Both the position numbers and the translations under genes were made by a program. The notes below the pieces were generated by a model. That model searched no databases and was not told where the DNA came from. It worked only from the letters and a program-made list of their open reading frames with translations. A stretch of DNA of 64,000 bases from Rhizobiaceae bacterium (GTDB lineage Bacteria; Pseudomonadota; Alphaproteobacteria; Rhizobiales; Rhizobiaceae). Below are positions 20,336 through 29,735 of this stretch, one piece after another; within the stretch, counting starts at the first letter, position 1, and each line of letters starts with the position of its first letter. Location of the stretch: assembly GCA_016763155.1 (NCBI GenBank), contig JAESUH010000217.1:1-64000 (forward strand), given 5' to 3'.

Positions 20336-21264
20336 TGGCTGATAAAAAAACACCCAAAAAAAGCGCCTCGAAGAAGCCCAAGAAAAAGGCCGCCAAAAAA
20401 ACTTCGGCAAAAAGTGTTAGCGGCTATGCCTCTGGTGGCGTCGATTCAATTATTTCGGTTGAGGATGTTAACCGTCAGGCCAAGGCCATTGCTGAGGACA
20501 TTTCCATCGAGCAACTTGACGATTTGGCAGGTAACGATGCCTTCATTTCTATCGAGAACCTCACAGCTGGCTATGGCAAAATGGAGATTTTGCACAACCT
20601 TAACCTTCGGGTTGGACGCAAACAATCTCTTTGCCTAATTGGTCCAAACGGGGCGGGTAAATCAACCATTCTCCATGCAATATTTGGCTTCAATGATATT
20701 TTTAGCGGCAGTATTTTTATCGGCGAAGGTGCTAATCGCCGCGATGTCACCAAATTGTCTCCAAGCGAAAAACTGTCAGAGGCAGGCATCGCCTATATTT
20801 TGCAGGATAAATCCGTATTTCCCGGTATGACGGTGGAAGAGAATTTGTGGATGGGCGGATTTCTGAAAGACAAGCCCACTGAAGCTAAACGGGCAGCGGA
20901 AGCAGTCTTTGATAAATATCCTCGCCTAGCCGCTCGCAGAAAACATTTGGCAAAAGTGCTTTCTGGCGGCGAGCGACGTCTGTTGGAAATTTCCCGTGCA
21001 TTGGTAATGAACCCTGAAGTGCTGCTGGTGGATGAACCCTCTATTGGGCTTGAACCACGGTTTATCGACATGGTTTTTGAAATCTTGCATGATCTGCAAC
21101 ATAAGGAAGGCAAGACCATCATTATGGTTGAGCAGAACGCCAAAAAGGGCCTTGAATTTGCTGATCTTGGTTATGTTCTGGTATCGGGAGAAGTTGCAAT
21201 TGCGGGAACTGGCGATGAATTGCTTGCAAATCCAAAAGTTGGCCAGCTCTTCCTTGGTGGCTAA
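20335..21264 (+). CDS. ABC transporter ATP-binding protein (LivF family) with Lys-rich N-terminal extension
   Basis: TAATG overlap with previous stop. About 69-aa N-terminal extension precedes the LivF domain (Walker A GPNGAGKST, LSGGERRL, LLVDEPS). Confidence 0.9.
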   Translation: MADKKTPKKSASKKPKKKAAKKTSAKSVSGYASGGVDSIISVEDVNRQAKAIAEDISIEQLDDLAGNDAFISIENLTAGYGKMEILHNLNLRVGRKQSLCLIGPNGAGKSTILHAIFGFNDIFSGSIFIGEGANRRDVTKLSPSEKLSEAGIAYILQDKSVFPGMTVEENLWMGGFLKDKPTEAKRAAEAVFDKYPRLAARRKHLAKVLSGGERRLLEISRALVMNPEVLLVDEPSIGLEPRFIDMVFEILHDLQHKEGKTIIMVEQNAKKGLEFADLGYVLVSGEVAIAGTGDELLANPKVGQLFLGG

Positions 21265-21276
21265 GAAGGTGGCAGC

Positions 21277-21987
21277 ATGAACGTTAAGGCGATCCTGTTT
21301 GACAAGGATGGCACGCTGATTGATTTCCATGCCACATGGGATCGCGCGACCTTTGATGTTTTTGAACACCTTGCCAAAGGTGATATGGACCTCGTTGCAA
21401 AGCTGGCCGAAATCTCTGATCTTGATATGGAAACCAAAGCCATTGGCGCTAATTCCATTCTGGTGGCTGAAAGCTCTGAGGAGATCGGCAGACGCTGGGC
21501 GACAGTCCTCTCCAGAGAAGCCGACCAAGATTTCCTTGATGAGGTTGATGTTCTTTACGGCAGATTTGGCGAAAAATACCTGACCAGCTTCCCAAGCACC
21601 CAAGGTGTTTTGAAGTCGCTGCAAGAGCATGGCTATTTGCTGGGTATTGCTACCAATGATAGCGAACGAAACGCCGTCACCCAGATGGATAATTTGGGCT
21701 GGCACAAATATTTCACCGCAATTTACGGCTATGATAGTGGCCATGGCGAAAAGCCTGGCCCCGGCATGGTTAACGCCTTTTGTGAACTCACCGGTTTCAA
21801 GCCTGAAGAAATCCTCATGGTTGGCGACACCCTCCATGACATTTCGGCTGGAACGAATGCGGGCGCGTTGACCATTGGTGTCACCACCGGTCCCGCAAAG
21901 GGCGCAGATTTGCCGGGTAAAGCCCATGCTATAATTGATGATCTGGATGAGCTATTGCATGTGTTGCAACAATCCCCATTTTGCTGA
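21277..21987 (+). CDS. HAD-superfamily hydrolase (phosphoglycolate phosphatase-like)
   Basis: HAD motif I LFDKDGTLIDF and motif IV VGDTLHDI. Confidence 0.88.
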   Translation: MNVKAILFDKDGTLIDFHATWDRATFDVFEHLAKGDMDLVAKLAEISDLDMETKAIGANSILVAESSEEIGRRWATVLSREADQDFLDEVDVLYGRFGEKYLTSFPSTQGVLKSLQEHGYLLGIATNDSERNAVTQMDNLGWHKYFTAIYGYDSGHGEKPGPGMVNAFCELTGFKPEEILMVGDTLHDISAGTNAGALTIGVTTGPAKGADLPGKAHAIIDDLDELLHVLQQSPFC

Positions 21988-22021
21988 TACTTGCATTAAA
22001 ATATTCTAACAAGGCGAATAA

Positions 22022-22711
22022 ATGAAAATTGGAATTCTGCTAACCGGGCATGTGCCACCGGAACTAATTGATAAGCACGGCCCCTATATGGAAATGTTTG
22101 CCAAGCTGCTTGATGGACACGACTTTACCTTCACCAATTACGCGGTGGTGGATAATGAATTTCCAAAATCCGTTGAGGAAATGGATGGCTGGTTGGTGAC
22201 GGGTTCAAAACACGGATCCTATGAAGACCTTGAATGGATACCACCTTTGGAGGCATTTATTCGCGAGAGCTATGCAGCTGGAATTCCAATTATCGGAATT
22301 TGCTTTGGCCATCAGGTGATGGCTCAGGCGCTGGGTGGCAAGGTAGAGAAATTTTCTGGTGGCTGGAGCATTGGCCGAACCGACTATGCACTCGTTGGAG
22401 AAGATGAAAAATCTTTGCTCGCCATGCATCAGGATCAAGTTGTTCAAATACCCGAAGATGCAACGGTCATTGCCAGCAATGATTTTTGTGCCAATGCGGG
22501 CCTTGCCTATAAGGGCAGCGCCCTAAGCTTCCAGCCTCATCCGGAATTTTCACCGGAATACGCAGAAGATTTGATCCGGATGCGCGCTGGTGTCGCGTTG
22601 CCGCAAGAGCTTGCGGATGATGCGTTGGCAAAATTAAATATACCAAATGATTCAAAAGAAATTGCCGACAAGATGGCTGGCTTTTTTAAGGAAAATAAAC
22701 AGGATAGATAA
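22022..22711 (+). CDS. Class I (type 1) glutamine amidotransferase-like protein
   Basis: GICFGHQVMAQALGG nucleophile elbow and FQPHPEFSPE His-Glu motif. Confidence 0.88.
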   Translation: MKIGILLTGHVPPELIDKHGPYMEMFAKLLDGHDFTFTNYAVVDNEFPKSVEEMDGWLVTGSKHGSYEDLEWIPPLEAFIRESYAAGIPIIGICFGHQVMAQALGGKVEKFSGGWSIGRTDYALVGEDEKSLLAMHQDQVVQIPEDATVIASNDFCANAGLAYKGSALSFQPHPEFSPEYAEDLIRMRAGVALPQELADDALAKLNIPNDSKEIADKMAGFFKENKQDR

Positions 22712-22716
22712 GCGCC

Positions 22717-23520
22717 ATGGATGAAGCAGCCGAGCCACTTGTTACACGCGAGATAACCGATAATATTTTACGCTTGCGCCTAAATAATCCTGGTCGGGCG
22801 AATGTTTTATCTGAGGCAATGCTGGACGCATTACGTGAAGCATTTGAATTTGCTGAAAATGAGAAATCAATTCGTGTTGTGATACTCGCGGCAAATGGCA
22901 GGATTTTTTGCTCGGGGCACGATCTGAAGGAATTGAACGCTGCCCGCCAAAACCAAGACGGTGGCCGTGAAAACTTCGCCAGAACCATGGAGAAATGTTC
23001 GGCCCTGATGCAGCAAATCGTTGGGCTGTCCAAGCCGGTTATCGCTGACATTCGGGCGGTGGCATCTGCCGCCGGATGCCAGTTGATTGCCAGTTGTGAT
23101 CTGGCGCTGGCTACTGAAGAAGCAAAATTTTCGACCCCCGGCGTGAATATCGGGTTGTTTTGCTCAACGCCTATGGTGGCAATATCGCGCAATGTCTCGA
23201 ACAAACATGCAATGGAAATGCTATTAACCGGCGACTTCATTAACGCCCAACGCGCGGCCGAAATCGGGTTGATCAACCAAGCTTTACCTTTGGAAAAAAT
23301 TGACGCAGCCCTTGAAGAACTCGCCGCAAAAATCGCATCCAAATCCGCCATGACATTAGCAATTGGAAAGAAGGCATTCTATCTCCAAAAGGAATTGCCA
23401 CTGGCGCAGGCATATGAATATACTTCTTCAGTGATGGTTGAAAACATGATGAAACAGGATGCCGATGAAGGTATCCGGGCCTTCATCGAAAAACGTTCCC
23501 CGGAATGGCGCGACGAATAG
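22717..23520 (+). CDS. Enoyl-CoA hydratase/isomerase family protein
   Basis: Crotonase fold motifs (ANGRIFCSGHDLKEL, IADIRAVASAAGCQLIASCDLALA). Confidence 0.88.
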   Translation: MDEAAEPLVTREITDNILRLRLNNPGRANVLSEAMLDALREAFEFAENEKSIRVVILAANGRIFCSGHDLKELNAARQNQDGGRENFARTMEKCSALMQQIVGLSKPVIADIRAVASAAGCQLIASCDLALATEEAKFSTPGVNIGLFCSTPMVAISRNVSNKHAMEMLLTGDFINAQRAAEIGLINQALPLEKIDAALEELAAKIASKSAMTLAIGKKAFYLQKELPLAQAYEYTSSVMVENMMKQDADEGIRAFIEKRSPEWRDE

Positions 23521-23522
23521 AG

Positions 23523-25151
23523 GTGAATTTGAGCAATCAGTATAATACGGATTTGGACCGGAACCCGGCCAATTATCAGCCCCTGACGCCGCTTACTTTT
23601 CTGGAACGTGCGGCATCGGTATTCCCCGAAAAAACGGCAATTGTGCATGGCAATTCCCGAACTGGATATCGGGAATTTTATGCCCGTTCACGCCAACTTG
23701 CCTCGGCTTTGAGCGCTCATGGTGTCAGTCGCGGAGATACGGTTTCGGTGATGTTGGCCAATACGCCCGTCATGCTGGAAGCCCATTACGGTGTGCCCAT
23801 GGCTGGAGCGGTCTTACATTCAATGAATACCAGACTGGATGCCGCAATCATCGCATTTCAGATGGATCACGCAGAAACCAAAGTCCTGATTACCGACCGC
23901 GAATTTGCGCCTGTCATCAAAGATGCTTTGGCGCTGGCTAAAGTGAAACCTTTCATTATAGATTACGATGATCTGGAGTTCCCTCAAACCGGCGAATTGC
24001 TGGGCTCGATTGAGTATGAAGATTTTATCGCCAAGGGCGACCCAGAATTTAAATGGTTGATGCCGGAAGATGAGTGGGATGCAATCTCGCTGAACTATAC
24101 GTCTGGCACGACCGGCAACCCCAAGGGCGTCGTCTATCATCATCGCGGTGCCTATCTGTTGGCACAGGGAAACGCTCTTACAGCGTCCATGCCGAAACAC
24201 GCAGTCTATCTTTGGACCCTGCCGATGTTTCATTGCAATGGCTGGTGTTTTCCGTGGACCTTATCTGTTATTTCCGGCACCCATATCTGCCTGCGCTGGG
24301 TACGCCAAAAGGCGATCTGGGATGCATTGGCCGATGAAAAGGTTACCCATCTATGTGGTGCGCCGATTGTCATGTCGACCATTCTTGCGGCCGAAGACAA
24401 GCGTTCGATCGACCATGTTGTAGAATTTCTAACCGCTGCTGCTCCTCCACCGGAAGCCGTTTTGGCCGCCATGAAAGAGGGTGGATTTAATGTTACCCAT
24501 CTTTATGGGCTGACGGAGAGTTATGGTCCTGCAGTCGTAAATGACTGGCACGAGGAATGGGATAAACTTCCCCTGGCGGCCCAGGCTGCCCGCAAAGCCA
24601 GGCAGGGGGTCAGATATGTTTCGCTTGAAGGATTAAGCGTGCGCGACCCGGAAACTCTAGAACTCATGCCTGCCGATGGCGAAAGCATCGGCGAAGTTAT
24701 GATGCAGGGCAATGTGGTGATGAAGGGGTATCTCAAAAACCTACAGGCAAGTAATGACGCATTTGCCGGGGGCTGGTTTCACACCGGCGATTTGGGAGTT
24801 TTGCACGAAGATGGATATATCCAGCTAAAAGATCGCTCCAAGGACATCATAATTTCAGGTGGTGAAAATATTTCATCCATCGAAGTCGAAGATGCGCTTT
24901 ATAAACATGAAGGGGTGGCTGCAGCAGCGGTCGTTGCCCGGGCTGATGATAAATGGGGTGAAACCCCCGTCGCCTTTGTTGAAAAGAACAGTGGATTTGA
25001 TGATTTGAATGAGGCTGATCTGGTGGCTTGGTGCAGCACTTTGTTGGCCGGGTTCAAAGTTCCCAAAACCATATTGTTTGAAGAAATTCCAAAAACCTCC
25101 ACCGGCAAAATCCAAAAATTTGTCCTCCGGGAACGGGTAAAAGAATTGTAG
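23523..25151 (+). CDS. Acyl-CoA synthetase (AMP-dependent ligase)
   Basis: AMP-binding motif YTSGTTGNPKGV and C-terminal GGENISSIEVED. Start uncertain (GTG 23523; track start 23505 overlaps the previous gene). Confidence 0.88.
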   Translation: MNLSNQYNTDLDRNPANYQPLTPLTFLERAASVFPEKTAIVHGNSRTGYREFYARSRQLASALSAHGVSRGDTVSVMLANTPVMLEAHYGVPMAGAVLHSMNTRLDAAIIAFQMDHAETKVLITDREFAPVIKDALALAKVKPFIIDYDDLEFPQTGELLGSIEYEDFIAKGDPEFKWLMPEDEWDAISLNYTSGTTGNPKGVVYHHRGAYLLAQGNALTASMPKHAVYLWTLPMFHCNGWCFPWTLSVISGTHICLRWVRQKAIWDALADEKVTHLCGAPIVMSTILAAEDKRSIDHVVEFLTAAAPPPEAVLAAMKEGGFNVTHLYGLTESYGPAVVNDWHEEWDKLPLAAQAARKARQGVRYVSLEGLSVRDPETLELMPADGESIGEVMMQGNVVMKGYLKNLQASNDAFAGGWFHTGDLGVLHEDGYIQLKDRSKDIIISGGENISSIEVEDALYKHEGVAAAAVVARADDKWGETPVAFVEKNSGFDDLNEADLVAWCSTLLAGFKVPKTILFEEIPKTSTGKIQKFVLRERVKEL

Positions 25152-25156
25152 ATCAG

Positions 25157-25690
25157 ATGAACCACGATACTTATTCAGACGCTTATATCCAAGACATTCT
25201 GACTTCTGTCAAAACCATTGCCATGGTGGGTGCCAGTGCAAAGCAGAACAGGCCATCTTACTTTGTCCTGCAATATTTGTTGTCGAAGGGGTTTGATGTC
25301 ATTCCGGTTAACCCCGGACAGACGGGCAAGGAAATTTGTGGCGTGATGACCTATGCGTCCCTGGCAGAAATTCCAAGGCCCGTGGATATGGTGGATATTT
25401 TCCGCAATAGCGAGGCAGCACACAGCGTTACTCTGGAGACGTTGAAACTTTCTCCCCTGCCAAAAGTAATCTGGATGCAACTGACCGTGCGCAATGAAGA
25501 GGCTGCCGAAATTGCCGAGGCGCAGGGTGTCAAAATGATTATGAATCGTTGCCCAAAGATAGAATATGCCCGACTATCCCGGGAAATCGGTTGGGCCGGG
25601 GTTAGTTCTGGAATTATATCCTCAAAAAAACCCAAACTACGCAATAATTTTCAGCAATATGGACTGGCGGAGCGGCCAAATAGGAAATAA
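25157..25690 (+). CDS. CoA-binding domain protein (YccU-like)
   Basis: Rossmann-type CoA-binding sequence TIAMVGASAKQNRPSYFVLQYLLSKGFDVIPVNPG. Confidence 0.85.
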   Translation: MNHDTYSDAYIQDILTSVKTIAMVGASAKQNRPSYFVLQYLLSKGFDVIPVNPGQTGKEICGVMTYASLAEIPRPVDMVDIFRNSEAAHSVTLETLKLSPLPKVIWMQLTVRNEEAAEIAEAQGVKMIMNRCPKIEYARLSREIGWAGVSSGIISSKKPKLRNNFQQYGLAERPNRK

Positions 25691-25728
25691 GTTCTAATCC
25701 AATTTATAACAATAATTGGAGAACGACT

Positions 25729-27012
25729 ATGGCTGATCAAAACCCGGGATTTTCAACCCTTGCTGTACATGCGGGCGCGACCCCAGATCCAGCAACCGGT
25801 GCCCGAGCGACTCCAATTTATCAAACCACCAGCTTTGTTTTTGAAGATGTGGATCAGGCCGCAGCCCTTTTTGGATTGCAGGCATTCGGCAATATTTACA
25901 CCCGCATCACCAACCCGACCACGGCTGTACTAGAAGAGCGGGTTGCAGCGCTTGAAGGCGGGACAGCAGCCGTTGCTTTCGCTTCCGGCCACGCCGCTCA
26001 GTTGGGCGTGTTTCACACCTTGATGGAACCGGGAGATGATTTTGTTGCATCCAACAAGCTCTATGGCGGATCAATCAACCAGTTTAATCATTCTTTTAAA
26101 AACTTTGACTGGAACGTGATTTGGGTTGATGCGGATGAGCCACAGAATATTGCGGATGCAATCACGCCAAAGACCAAAGCAATTTTCATTGAAAGCATTG
26201 CCAATCCTGGCGGTGTGATCAGCGATATTGCTGCGATTGCAAAAATTGCGGATGCGGCTGGTATTCCGCTGATTGTCGACAACACACTGGCAACTCCTTA
26301 CCTTTGCCGTCCGTTTAAACATGGTGCTCATATTGTTATCCATTCCCTGACCAAATTTATGGGCGGGCAAGGCAATTCCATGGGTGGCATCATTGTTGAT
26401 GGTGGAAATTTGGACTGGTCTGCCTCCGACAAATATCCAATGCTTTCCAAACCTCGCCCGGAATATGATAGTCTGGTTATTCACGAGACCTTCGGCAATT
26501 TTGGTTTTGCCATTGCTTGCCGCGTTTTGGGCTTGCGTGATTTGGGCGGTGCGATCTCTCCATTCAATTCATTCCTGATTTTGAACGGCATTGAAACACT
26601 TCCCTTACGGATGGAAAAACATTGCGCCAATGCACTAAAGGTAGCGGAATATCTATCTGCTCATGATGCGATTGAGTGGGTCCGTTATGCGGGGCTGAAA
26701 GATAATCCTTATCATGCACTTGCAGAAAAATATCTTGATCATGGTGCCGGTGCCGTATTTACCATCGCTCTAAAGGGCGGCTATGAAGCGGGCATAAAAC
26801 TGGTCTCATCGGTGGAAATGTTCTCCCACCTTGCCAATATCGGTGATACAAAAAGCCTGATCATCCACCCGGCTTCCACTACCCATAAACAGCTTAGCGA
26901 CGAGCAAAAAACTGCAGCTGGTGCAGGACCGGACGTGGTGCGCTTATCCATCGGCATTGAAGATGCCGATGATATTATTGCTGATTTGGAGCAGGCACTT
27001 TCAGCTGGCTAA
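25729..27012 (+). CDS. O-acetylhomoserine aminocarboxypropyltransferase/sulfhydrylase
   Basis: Cys/Met metabolism PLP enzyme: ATPIYQTTSFVF, PLP-Lys region HSLTKFMGGQGNSMGG. Confidence 0.9.
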   Translation: MADQNPGFSTLAVHAGATPDPATGARATPIYQTTSFVFEDVDQAAALFGLQAFGNIYTRITNPTTAVLEERVAALEGGTAAVAFASGHAAQLGVFHTLMEPGDDFVASNKLYGGSINQFNHSFKNFDWNVIWVDADEPQNIADAITPKTKAIFIESIANPGGVISDIAAIAKIADAAGIPLIVDNTLATPYLCRPFKHGAHIVIHSLTKFMGGQGNSMGGIIVDGGNLDWSASDKYPMLSKPRPEYDSLVIHETFGNFGFAIACRVLGLRDLGGAISPFNSFLILNGIETLPLRMEKHCANALKVAEYLSAHDAIEWVRYAGLKDNPYHALAEKYLDHGAGAVFTIALKGGYEAGIKLVSSVEMFSHLANIGDTKSLIIHPASTTHKQLSDEQKTAAGAGPDVVRLSIGIEDADDIIADLEQALSAG

Positions 27013-27023
27013 CATTAGTTTGA

Positions 27024-28268
27024 TCAGCTGGAATAGTCCCGCTGATCATCAATGACTTTGCCATCATTGGGCAGCTCCGCAACCACCGTGGCGCTGCCCT
27101 TTATTTTTGTGATCGCTGCCAGTTTTTGTTCAATTGCTGCGATATCCGGCGTGGCGCCGTCGCTGGCAAGCACCTGCAATTGCATGACATCGCGGTCACT
27201 CTCGCGCGCAATAACTAATCTGGCCTTTGCGATTTCAGGGATTGCCTTCACCAACTCATCCACCTGTTTAGGGTCAATAAACATGCCCTTAACTTTGGTG
27301 CGCTGATCGGCGCGGCCCATCCATCCTGCGATACGCATATTGGTGCGCCCACACGGTGAAGGCTCTGCTAACTGGGCAGAAAGGTCGCCTGTGCCAAATC
27401 GGATCAATGGATAGGCACGGTTGAGGCTGGTTACTACCAGTTCACCAACTTCGCCTGCGGGAACCTGTTCATTGGTTCCAGGGCGCACAATTTCCACGAT
27501 CATATTTTCGCTGCACACCATGCCATCGCATAATTTGCCATTAGCACTGGTTTCATAGGCGATAACGCCTAAATCAGCGGTGGCGTAGCATTGCATGACT
27601 TCAACATTTCTTGATGCATATTCCTCCCGCATGGATGGAAACAATGCTCCCCCAGAAACCAACGCTTTTTTGATGGATGATAAATCGAGACCCAATTCAT
27701 CAGCCTTATCGAGCATAGTTTTCAAAAAATCTGGCGTGCCTACATAGGCGACCGGTTTTAGGGTATGGGCTGCTTCAACCTGCCCTTCAGTATTCCCGAC
27801 ACCGCCCGGAAAAATCCTCGCACCAAGCGCTTTTGCGCCCTCATCCATAATGAACCCACCCGGCGTCATATGGTATGAAAGGGCCGTATGGATAAGATCT
27901 CCCTCTCTTATTCCTGCTGCAAACATTGCGCGCGCCGCATGCCATGGGTCGGCACCCGGACCTTGCGGCTCCCAGACGGGACCGGGCGACATGAAAATCC
28001 TAGTGCCATTGAGCATTGTTTCATCGACAAACCCGCCGAATGGTGGCTTGGCAGATTGCGCTTCCATCAATTCTGCTTTGCGCAATACGGGCAGTTGTTC
28101 GAGCGCTTCGCGGGTATCAATTTTTGTCAGGTCGAGGTTTGATAGCCTGTCGGCCCAGCCCGGAATCGATTTGCTGATTTTTGCCAGAAACGCTGGTAGT
28201 TGGGAAAACACTTCTTTCTCGCGGGATTGCGATTCTTGCGTTTCCTGAGCATCGAAAAAGTCACTCAT
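27024..28268 (-). CDS. Phenylacetate-CoA ligase (PaaK)-like AMP-dependent enzyme
   Basis: PaaK-like layout (ELVVTSLNRAYPLIRFGTGDLS, GRADQRTKVKGMFIDPKQV). Confidence 0.85.
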   Translation of the reverse strand: MSDFFDAQETQESQSREKEVFSQLPAFLAKISKSIPGWADRLSNLDLTKIDTREALEQLPVLRKAELMEAQSAKPPFGGFVDETMLNGTRIFMSPGPVWEPQGPGADPWHAARAMFAAGIREGDLIHTALSYHMTPGGFIMDEGAKALGARIFPGGVGNTEGQVEAAHTLKPVAYVGTPDFLKTMLDKADELGLDLSSIKKALVSGGALFPSMREEYASRNVEVMQCYATADLGVIAYETSANGKLCDGMVCSENMIVEIVRPGTNEQVPAGEVGELVVTSLNRAYPLIRFGTGDLSAQLAEPSPCGRTNMRIAGWMGRADQRTKVKGMFIDPKQVDELVKAIPEIAKARLVIARESDRDVMQLQVLASDGATPDIAAIEQKLAAITKIKGSATVVAELPNDGKVIDDQRDYSS

Positions 28269-28321
28269 TTCAATAGTTCCTCAATGTTAAATCTATCCGG
28301 GTTCAATCAAGCTTAGGCCAA

Positions 28322-28795
28322 TTACGCTTGGCGAACTTTGGCATGACCGCTGATTGCCTGCATGAGATCGTCAATTCCAATTTCAAAAGGCTCCAGATCA
28401 ATGGTCAGTGGTTTCTTGGGTTTCTTATTCTTACCCACAGTTCCACTACCAGACATTGGCCAAAGGACAATTTCCAATTGGAATTCATTTTCCCTTTGCA
28501 GCAAAACCACTTCCTTGATTTCTTCCCAATTTATGATTTTTCGTCTTAAACGTTTATCAAATAGCCCTGTCTGCCGAACGGCCAAAATGACCTCGTCCCG
28601 ATAATAGCGCGACAGCATTCCGATAGAGCAAAATACGAAGAAAACCAGCGCCACTCCGGCTGTGATGTAGGTTGAATAGACATAGGCCAACCGGATCGAC
28701 AACATCCATGCAAGAGCAGTAATCATCGCCGTCAAAAGGATTGCGCTAAGCAAGGTGAACTGGAATTTTTTTCTTGAGTAGCGCAACTCAATCAT
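28322..28795 (-). CDS. Small membrane protein with two TM segments and PH-like C-terminal region, function unknown
   Basis: 157 aa, N-terminal TM pair and a soluble domain with NWEEIKEVVLLQRENEFQLEI. Codirectional with neighbouring transporter genes. Confidence 0.6.
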   Translation of the reverse strand: MIELRYSRKKFQFTLLSAILLTAMITALAWMLSIRLAYVYSTYITAGVALVFFVFCSIGMLSRYYRDEVILAVRQTGLFDKRLRRKIINWEEIKEVVLLQRENEFQLEIVLWPMSGSGTVGKNKKPKKPLTIDLEPFEIGIDDLMQAISGHAKVRQA

Positions 28796-28829
28796 GGTGC
28801 CTCTAAGTCCTGTTTATGAGGCCATAGCC

Positions 28830-29654
28830 TTAGGCCAGCCAGCGTTTACGACGTTTATAGTGTTTCACATCTCTGAAGGATTTGCGACCTTCTCCGCCAA
28901 CACCAAGATAGAATTCCTTGACGTCCTCGTTTTCACGCAAGTCTTTAGCAACCCCATCCATCACCACGCGGCCATTTTCAAGAATATATCCGTAGGTTGC
29001 ATATTTTAGCGCGATATTGGTGTTTTGCTCCGCCAACAGGAAGGAAACGCCTTCCTGAATATTGAGGTTTTTAACAATTTCAAAAATTTCCTCAACCAAT
29101 TGCGGTGCAAGGCCCATGCTGGGTTCATCCAGCAGGATCATGGAAGGGCTAGCCATCAGCGCTCTGCCAACTGCACACATTTGCTGTTCGCCGCCAGAAG
29201 TATAGCCAGCCAGAGATTTTCGGCGAGTTTTCAGGCGCGGAAAATACTCATATACTTTTTCCATATCTCTGGCGATGGCAGCCCGTCCGTCTTTTCTGGT
29301 ATAGGCGCCAGTGAGCAGATTTTCTTCAATGGTCAAATGGCCGAAACAATGACGACCCTCCATCACCTGAATGCAGCCACGGCGCACCAATTCATTGGGC
29401 GTCAGAGATTGAATTTCATCGTCGTTAAATTTGATCGTCCCTTTGGTAACCTCACCACGCTCTGCGTTGAGCAAATTGGAAATGGCTTTCAGCGTTGTTG
29501 TTTTACCCGCTCCATTTGCACCCAGGATAGAAACGATTCCACCTCTCGGCACGGTCAGGGAAACACCTTTGAGGACCAATATTACGTGATTATAAATGAC
29601 TTCAATATTGTTCACTTCCAGAATGTTATCGGCTGATTTGGTTTCTTTGCTCAT
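28830..29654 (-). CDS. ABC transporter ATP-binding protein (LivF family)
   Basis: Walker A GANGAGKTT, signature TSGGEQQM, Walker B ILLDEPSMGLAPQ. Confidence 0.9.
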   Translation of the reverse strand: MSKETKSADNILEVNNIEVIYNHVILVLKGVSLTVPRGGIVSILGANGAGKTTTLKAISNLLNAERGEVTKGTIKFNDDEIQSLTPNELVRRGCIQVMEGRHCFGHLTIEENLLTGAYTRKDGRAAIARDMEKVYEYFPRLKTRRKSLAGYTSGGEQQMCAVGRALMASPSMILLDEPSMGLAPQLVEEIFEIVKNLNIQEGVSFLLAEQNTNIALKYATYGYILENGRVVMDGVAKDLRENEDVKEFYLGVGGEGRKSFRDVKHYKRRKRWLA

Positions 29655-29690
29655 GGGACAATTCCGAAAATGTTGAATTAGATTAGGTGA

Positions 29691-29721
29691 CCAGCCCCGG
29701 TCTGAACTTGAACGGGGCTGG
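29691..29721 (-). terminator. Hairpin CCAGCCCCG..CGGGGCTGG between substrate-binding protein and LivF genes
   Basis: Perfect 9-bp inverted repeat. No clear U-tract, so it may stabilise or attenuate mRNA rather than terminate. Confidence 0.55.
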
Positions 29722-29735
29722 CCGTATTTACTCGA

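Noticed and set aside
20926-21927. 333-aa minus-strand ORF across the LivF and HAD genes
   Set aside because: Fully antisense to two conserved genes; composition is shadow-like with no recognisable domain.
27021-27048. TGATCAGC..GCTGATCA hairpin as terminator between convergent genes
   Set aside because: 8-bp stem overlaps the minus-strand CDS end and lacks a T-run; too weak to list as a feature.
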